Source: RGIG995 sp045603745
Lineage (GTDB): Bacteria; Bacillota; Clostridia; Oscillospirales; UBA644
Length of the DNA stretch: 36,662 nt
Direction of reading: 5' to 3'
Assembly: GCA_045603745.1 (NCBI GenBank)
Contig: JAZUMQ010000017.1
Span: 1-36,662, forward strand
Positions 32,456 through 36,662 of the stretch are shown here, in pieces (positions within the stretch are counted from its first letter, which is position 1; every line of letters starts with the position of its first letter). The notes below the pieces were generated by a model. It had not been told where the DNA came from. It was given only the letters and a program-made list of their open reading frames with translations, and did no database searches. A program made the translations under genes and the position numbers.

Positions 32456-33400
32456 TTATAGTTGCTCTAAGAAGGAATCAATGCCTTCATCGGAAGAAAG
32501 ATCGGGGTTTTCAACGGGGGATTTTTGCAACAACCACAGTTCCGTCAGTTCACTCCGGCTTCCGGGAGCCACGTCGCATAGGGGAGAGAGACTTTCGATT
32601 TCAATGAAGTTGGGATTTGTATAAGTTTCAAAGGAGCAACCGTTGTCGGGATATACGGCATCGGGGTGATGGGTCATGTGGAATTTGGTAAAAACTTCGC
32701 CGTTGAGAAGATAATGTACTTTTCCGCCCTTCAGGTCAAATCCCAATTTAAAGGGGGTGGTTGCCGTGGGATCCTGGCGAAGGGTAACGTATTTATTAAA
32801 CCACGTTACCCGGGGATCTCCCATGTTGGTATAGGGCCATGCCATAATGGTGCGGTTAGAAAGAAGCCCCGTATCGTCGGTGTTCATGGGAATGATCTCC
32901 GTTCCCCCTTGCGCCGACACCGTAAGTCCCCAAATGGCAAACCGTAACGGTTTATCTCCGATGTTCGTCACTCTCATGGTGACCAAAAGGGCATTTTCCT
33001 TGTCTTCCGGCAGGGTAACTACCATTTCTTTGAAGACGGAATTTTCCATTTCAAAGGGGGCGTAGAAGGAAATGGTCTTTCCGTCCGGTTCTATCCGGTA
33101 ATCCACTTTTTCCAGGTCGGGATAATAGGTTTCGGGATAGGATTCGGGAGAGAGCCAGATTCGGTGTCCGCCCAGATTTTCCCATTGTTTTCCTTCTCCG
33201 AAGAAGTCTTCAAATACTTTGTCGGTAAGTCCTCCCAGCAATGCCCGATCGTCTTGCATGAAGTTTTGACCGTCCACAAAGCCGAATCGAATGATGCGGG
33301 GACCCACGTCTACGGTGACGTAGGCTTCTACCGTTCCGTTGTCCATTGCGATAACTCTGCCGAAATCTTTATAGCTTTCGATTTCTCTGATGTTGATCAT
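32456..33400 (-). CDS. Galactose mutarotase-like (DUF4380-type) protein
   Basis: A 314-residue beta-rich protein with no signal peptide. The pattern YKDFGRVIAMDNGTVEAYVTVD, then GPRIIRFGF near 33-41 and GGHRIWLSPESYPETY near 77-92, is typical of the mutarotase-like supersandwich fold; the best match from memory is the DUF4380 group rather than true GalM, because the catalytic His-Asp-Glu set of GalM is not clear. It may bind or modify a sugar. AAAGGAG lies 7 bases before the ATG at 33400. It is the third gene of an operon behind an MFS transporter and a glycerophosphodiesterase, 14 bases after the latter. Function is uncertain. Confidence 0.65.
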   Translation of the reverse strand: MINIREIESYKDFGRVIAMDNGTVEAYVTVDVGPRIIRFGFVDGQNFMQDDRALLGGLTDKVFEDFFGEGKQWENLGGHRIWLSPESYPETYYPDLEKVDYRIEPDGKTISFYAPFEMENSVFKEMVVTLPEDKENALLVTMRVTNIGDKPLRFAIWGLTVSAQGGTEIIPMNTDDTGLLSNRTIMAWPYTNMGDPRVTWFNKYVTLRQDPTATTPFKLGFDLKGGKVHYLLNGEVFTKFHMTHHPDAVYPDNGCSFETYTNPNFIEIESLSPLCDVAPGSRSELTELWLLQKSPVENPDLSSDEGIDSFLEQL

Positions 33401-33414
33401 TATAAAAACTCCTT

Positions 33415-34242
33415 TTATTCATAAATATCTTCACAGATCCAAGCGTCGAAATCTTTTTTTGCTTGGGTCAGTTCTTCTTTTGTCTGCACCGTCCAGCCGA
33501 TGGGAAACGCCTTCCAGACGTCGCGGCAGAGACGGAATGCCAAAGTTTTTGGGTAACGAACGTCGTAGGCGATGAAATCCGGTTTTGCAATAACGTTCAA
33601 TAATAGGTTTTTAACCGCAAAAAGCTGCAATTTATTACCCTTTTCCTGATGTTTGAAAAAGTCAGACGATAACTGTCCCCGCAGTACGTTGGGGCGATTT
33701 TTTCGCAACCAGTTTAAAACGAAGGGGTGAAAGGATTCTACGCAATAACGCCCGGGGTAATGGTCGAGAATTTCAAAGGCTTTCGGGCAGACCGAAAGGT
33801 CAAATCCGGGGATTTTCATTTCGATAATCAACGGAATTTTTCCGTCTACTACTTCCAAAACCTGTTTCAGCGTGGGCACGCCGTCGGGTTTTCCGTTCAG
33901 AGACATTTTAGAAAGCTCTTCCGCCGTGTAGTCAATGACCTTTCCGTCGATTCCCGTCACCCGGTTCAGGGTCAGATCGTGAAATACCATTACCTGTCCG
34001 TCTTTTGATAACTGAATATCTAACTCGATTCCCAAGCCTCGTTCTACGGCTTTTTCAAAGGCGCGCAGGGAGTTTTCGGGAAGATTTTTGTCGTGTAATC
34101 CCCGATGGGCAAATTCCACTCCCACAAAATCTTCGTAGGGGGGACGTTTTTGGGGGGAGCGCGGTTTGATTAAAAACAAGAAAACAAGAAAGGCCAACAG
34201 CAATCCGGCGACGATTCCGCCGGCGAGGTAGAGCCAAATCAT
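33415..34242 (-). CDS. Membrane-anchored glycerophosphodiester phosphodiesterase
   Basis: A 275-residue GDPD-family protein that splits glycerophosphodiesters to glycerol-3-phosphate and an alcohol. An N-terminal membrane helix (about 3-25) is followed by the catalytic domain with H46-R47 (AHRG), E56 (PENS), E73 and D75 (IELDIQ) and H88 (FHDLTLNR), the complete metal and catalytic set. The helix is followed by KPRSPQKR, so the positive-inside rule would favour a cytosolic domain. The ATG at 34242 overlaps the stop of the upstream transporter gene by 4 bases (ATGA). Coupling suggests it works on a compound brought in by that transporter or on membrane lipids (inference). Confidence 0.9.
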   Translation of the reverse strand: MIWLYLAGGIVAGLLLAFLVFLFLIKPRSPQKRPPYEDFVGVEFAHRGLHDKNLPENSLRAFEKAVERGLGIELDIQLSKDGQVMVFHDLTLNRVTGIDGKVIDYTAEELSKMSLNGKPDGVPTLKQVLEVVDGKIPLIIEMKIPGFDLSVCPKAFEILDHYPGRYCVESFHPFVLNWLRKNRPNVLRGQLSSDFFKHQEKGNKLQLFAVKNLLLNVIAKPDFIAYDVRYPKTLAFRLCRDVWKAFPIGWTVQTKEELTQAKKDFDAWICEDIYE

Positions 34243-35813
34243 TCCGTTTCCTCCTCAAACTGTTCCATGACGCTCTTTTTCGGTTCGGGTTTGGAATCTC
34301 CGTGTTTGACAAACAACATCGTTACAAAGGACAATGCCACGAAAATGGCGGCGTAGGGGAAAAGGCTTGTCATTGCTACGTTATCCATGAACAACCCGGA
34401 AACGGTGGGTGTCAAAGATTGTGCAGCCATGGAAGCGGTGTAGTAATATCCGGTGTATTTTCCTACGTCTGCACCGGTGCACATTTCTACTACCATGGGG
34501 AAGGAGTTGACGTTGATGGTTGCCCAGGCGACCCCCGCAAGGCAGAACATGATGGACATGAGCCAAGAGGGCGTGGACGCGGTGATGAAGCAGCCGGCAA
34601 AGAATGCGGTAAACAACATGGCGATGCCTGCCAAAATGGTCTTTTTCCGTCCGATCTTCGAGGCGATCATCCCCACGGGAAGATAGGCGATGATCGCGGC
34701 AACGTTTGCCAGAAGCAGGGTTGTGGTTGCATCTTTATCCAAAACGTTTTGGGCGTAGACCGTGTATTTGGACGTGATGGCATTGTATCCGAAGAACCAC
34801 AGTACGATGGACGCCAACATAAAAATCAGGCTGCGGAATTTTGCCTTGTCCAGCTTCTTTTTCGTTCCGGCGTCAGTCTTTTCCTCTTCTTTGTCGATGC
34901 CGAGGCGAAGGCTTTCTGCCTGCATTTCTGCCACCCATTTAGGTTCTTTTACGGTCAAAAGGAAGAGAATCAACGCTGTCAGCATCAAACCGCCTACGAC
35001 GGCGTAAACGCCGGTGTAACTCATATAAGCGTTCTTTACCTTGGAGATTGCCAAAACCGAGCCGATTCCCAAAACGATGATTCCTCCGGCGTTGCCCATC
35101 AGATTGATGATGGCATTTGCTTTAGAACGCAAAGGTTTCAGCGTCACGTCAGGCATTAACGCTACTGCGGGGGTTCGGAAGGTTGCCATGGAAAGTAATA
35201 AGAGTAATAAAATCCCGATAAACAGAATAATCGTCGTGGGATTTTTTTCTGTTACAGAAGCGGCGCAGGCCTGTCTTGCGGGAACCACGTGGCGGGTGTA
35301 GAGATTTACTTCAACTTCTCTTCCAAAACTGTTTGTTTCCGTAGTTTTTGAATCGGTGGTCAGTTGGGAAAATTCTTCCCGAGTATAGAGATCCGCCAGT
35401 TTGAATTCTACTCCCTCCGGAGTGTGTAACACGGTATCTTTCTGTTCGTCGTAAATGACTTGCATTGTGGCAACGTCATTGACGTTTGTGTATTTTTCAA
35501 TGTTTTTCAACTGAATGTTATCCGCGACCGAAAGCAACATCAGAAAGGCCACTGCTAAAATCGTTCCGGTGCGAACGAAGGGGGTACGTCGTCCGCTTTT
35601 CCCTTTATGACGATCGGAAATCCCCCCGAATAACGGCAACATGAACAACGCCAGAATATTATCCAGCGCCATGATGATTCCCGATGCGGTTTGGCTCATT
35701 CCGAATTTACTGGTCAAGGTCATTGCAATGGTTACGTCGTAGATCTGCCAAAAGGCACAAATAAGAAAGAATGCAAACCCGACGAGAATGGTGCGTTTGT
35801 AGTTCAGTTTCAT
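34239..35813 (-). CDS. MFS sugar-type transporter with large insertion (GPH/SLC45-like)
   Basis: A 524-residue major facilitator protein with about 12 membrane segments. GGISDRHKGKSGRRTPFV (about 63-80) matches the loop 2-3 motif of glycoside-pentoside-hexuronide and sucrose-type symporters, and the second-half copy is IASKIGRKKTIL. Between helices 3 and 4 there is an 80-residue polar stretch (about 103-185), far longer than usual and predicted outside the cell. AGAGAGG lies 7 bases before the ATG at 35813. It leads an operon with a glycerophosphodiesterase (overlap of 4 bases) and a mutarotase-like gene, which supports a sugar or glycerophospho-sugar substrate (inference). Confidence 0.82.
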   Translation of the reverse strand: MKLNYKRTILVGFAFFLICAFWQIYDVTIAMTLTSKFGMSQTASGIIMALDNILALFMLPLFGGISDRHKGKSGRRTPFVRTGTILAVAFLMLLSVADNIQLKNIEKYTNVNDVATMQVIYDEQKDTVLHTPEGVEFKLADLYTREEFSQLTTDSKTTETNSFGREVEVNLYTRHVVPARQACAASVTEKNPTTIILFIGILLLLLLSMATFRTPAVALMPDVTLKPLRSKANAIINLMGNAGGIIVLGIGSVLAISKVKNAYMSYTGVYAVVGGLMLTALILFLLTVKEPKWVAEMQAESLRLGIDKEEEKTDAGTKKKLDKAKFRSLIFMLASIVLWFFGYNAITSKYTVYAQNVLDKDATTTLLLANVAAIIAYLPVGMIASKIGRKKTILAGIAMLFTAFFAGCFITASTPSWLMSIMFCLAGVAWATINVNSFPMVVEMCTGADVGKYTGYYYTASMAAQSLTPTVSGLFMDNVAMTSLFPYAAIFVALSFVTMLFVKHGDSKPEPKKSVMEQFEEETE

Positions 35814-35875
35814 AACAAAACCTCTCTTAAATCACTATTTTTACATCTCTTTTATTGTCCAACGATTTCCAATTT

Positions 35876-35904
35876 ATTATACCACATCAGCGCCAGTTTG
35901 TCAA
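35876..35904 (-). promoter_or_regulatory. Full consensus promoter of the MFS operon
   Basis: Minus strand: TTGACA (35904-35899), 17-base spacer, TATAAT (35881-35876). The leader of about 55 bases shows no clear riboswitch. Confidence 0.85.
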
Positions 35905-36026
35905 TGAAAAAAATATTTTCCCGCAAAGAAAATTCAGAGGGAAGCAACAAGCGTCAAAATCTTTTAAGAGATATATGGGTTTTTGATGAGAAACGAAAAT
36001 GTAAAATATTTTTCACAAATACCCCC

Positions 36027-36055
36027 TTGCTTTTTCGTGGAATGTGTGATATAAT
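36027..36055 (+). promoter_or_regulatory. Promoter of tRNA-Thr-Tyr
   Basis: TTGCTT (36027-36032), 17-base spacer, TATAAT (36050-36055), 18 bases before the tRNA-Thr 5' end. Confidence 0.78.
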
Positions 36056-36073
36056 ATCTAAGCGCTAAAAAAT

Positions 36074-36149
36074 GCTGGTGTAGCTCAGCTGGTAGAGCAG
36101 CTGATTTGTAATCAGCAGGTCGGGGGTTCAAGTCCGTCCACCAGCTCCA
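36074..36149 (+). tRNA. tRNA-Thr (anticodon TGT)
   Basis: Acceptor GCTGGTG pairs fully with CACCAGC; anticodon stem GCTGA/TCAGC with loop TTTGTAA; CCA encoded. The T-stem GGGGG / CCGTC has a G-G mismatch at 51:63, where relatives usually have C. Confidence 0.93.
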
Positions 36150-36174
36150 CCTCTTTTTACGCAAAACTGAATAT

Positions 36175-36259
36175 GGGCGAGTTCCCGAGTGGCCAAAGGG
36201 GGCAGACTGTAAATCTGTTGCATCTTGCTTCGGTGGTCCGAATCCACCCTCGCCCACCA
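36175..36259 (+). tRNA. tRNA-Tyr (anticodon GTA)
   Basis: 85 nt with a long variable arm as expected for tRNA-Tyr; acceptor GGGCGAG/CTCGCCC; anticodon loop CTGTAAA; CCA encoded. Second gene of the pair. Confidence 0.95.
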
Positions 36260-36263
36260 AACA

Positions 36264-36293
36264 AAAACACCACCCGATTGGGCGGTGTTTTTT
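36264..36293 (+). terminator. Terminator of tRNA-Thr-Tyr
   Basis: AAAACACCACCC (36264-36275) pairs with GGGCGGTGTTTT (36280-36291) with one A-C mismatch, then T residues. Confidence 0.82.
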
Positions 36294-36313
36294 GTTTTGG
36301 TAGTCGAAATAAA

Positions 36314-36346
36314 CCCCCGGTTCTACCGGGGGAGCGGTAAACCGCT
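36314..36346. mobile_element. Left-end hairpins of an IS200/IS605-type element
   Basis: CCCCCGGT-TCT-ACCGGGGG (36314-36332) and AGCGGT-AA-ACCGCT (36333-36346) are adjoining hairpins upstream of a tnpA start. Subterminal hairpins recognised as single-stranded DNA are typical of IS200/IS605 ends. The exact boundary and the right end are not in the window; the element begins somewhere after the tRNA terminator at 36293. From 36347 to 36476 there is a further imperfect hairpin (36363-36385) and a leader without genes. Confidence 0.6.
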
Positions 36347-36476
36347 TTAGTAAAAACAGACTCGGCGAGCTTTATGCAAGCCGAAACTAACAAGAGGGCT
36401 TGAAATCAATTAAACCTCCAAGTATAATGGTAGTGGTTTGGCGACCGCATTACCAAAATACAAGGAGGCATAATTG

Positions 36477-36662
36477 ATGAAAAAAGAAAACAATGAAATT
36501 CGCAGTACCGCCCATAGCAAATACAGATGTCAGTATCACATCGTGTTTGCTCCAAAGTACCGAAGAAAAGAGATCTACGGAAAATTGAAAAAGGATATAG
36601 GAGAAATTCTGCGAAAGTTGTGTGAACAGAAAGACGTAGAAATTCTTGAAGCAGAAGCGTGC
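36477..36662 (+). CDS. tnpA: IS200/IS605-family transposase TnpA, truncated by the window edge
   Basis: The first 62 codons of a Y1 single-strand transposase. YHIVFAPKYRRK (around residue 20-31) followed by IYGKL is the diagnostic opening of the family. The HUH metal site and catalytic tyrosine would lie beyond the end of the window, so integrity cannot be judged. AAGGAGG lies about 8 bases before the ATG at 36477. TnpA excises and inserts the element as single-stranded DNA. Whether a tnpB accompanies it cannot be seen. Confidence 0.9.
   Translation, partial: MKKENNEIRSTAHSKYRCQYHIVFAPKYRRKEIYGKLKKDIGEILRKLCEQKDVEILEAEAC

Noticed and set aside
34302..35159. Plus-strand frame of 285 codons opposite the MFS gene
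   Set aside because: Gly/His/Gln-rich shadow of a hydrophobic membrane protein; no start signals.

Overview
The window comes from a low-to-moderate GC Firmicute (Bacillota), most likely an uncultured gut-type Clostridium relative. The evidence is the complete ctsR-mcsA-mcsB-clpC heat-shock operon with CtsR boxes, a Gram-positive LexA-type SOS box, the EcfA1-EcfA2-EcfT-TruA gene order, Shine-Dalgarno starts of the AGGAGG type, and many sigma-A-like promoters with exact 17-bp spacers. Genus cannot be fixed from the sequence alone.

Layout, left to right. 0-4 kb: a xylose-isomerase-like TIM-barrel gene (minus) diverges from an autoregulated marR-ABC exporter pair (plus). A promoter-terminator cassette with no gene follows and may encode a small RNA. 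4-9.6 kb: an unusual phosphoribosyltransferase homologue, a MATE exporter, a convergent ArsB/NhaD-type permease, and malQ flanked on both sides by decayed gene remnants. 9.6-12.5 kb: trkA-trkH potassium uptake operon (minus). 12.6-21.2 kb: one long plus-strand run of rRNA-type methyltransferase, ecfA1, ecfA2, ecfT, truA, a DUF5711-like membrane protein, cvpA and a ClpE-like unfoldase, with no clear internal promoter or terminator. 21.2-22.3 kb: a membrane-anchored surface protein behind a consensus promoter. 22.3-25 kb: a HAD phosphatase and GH3 (NagZ-like) operon (minus). 25.1-25.4 kb: tRNA-Gly, tRNA-Arg and tRNA-His (minus).

25.4-27.7 kb: a radical-SAM protein and its partner, matching the pair TIGR03916/TIGR03915 that is predicted to act in DNA repair or modification but is uncharacterised. 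Its promoter carries a perfect LexA-type SOS box, which I consider the most interesting signal in the window. 27.8-32.4 kb: ctsR-mcsA-mcsB-clpC, with one CtsR box on each side of the promoter. 32.4-35.9 kb: an MFS transporter, glycerophosphodiesterase and mutarotase-like operon (minus). 36-36.7 kb: tRNA-Thr and tRNA-Tyr, then the left end and truncated tnpA of an IS200/IS605 element cut by the window edge.

Themes: protein quality control (McsA/McsB/ClpC plus a ClpE-like protein that shares the McsA zinc finger), DNA damage response, vitamin and potassium uptake, and glycan or sugar turnover. No CRISPR array, rRNA or prophage was seen. All family assignments are from reading protein sequence by eye, without database searches.
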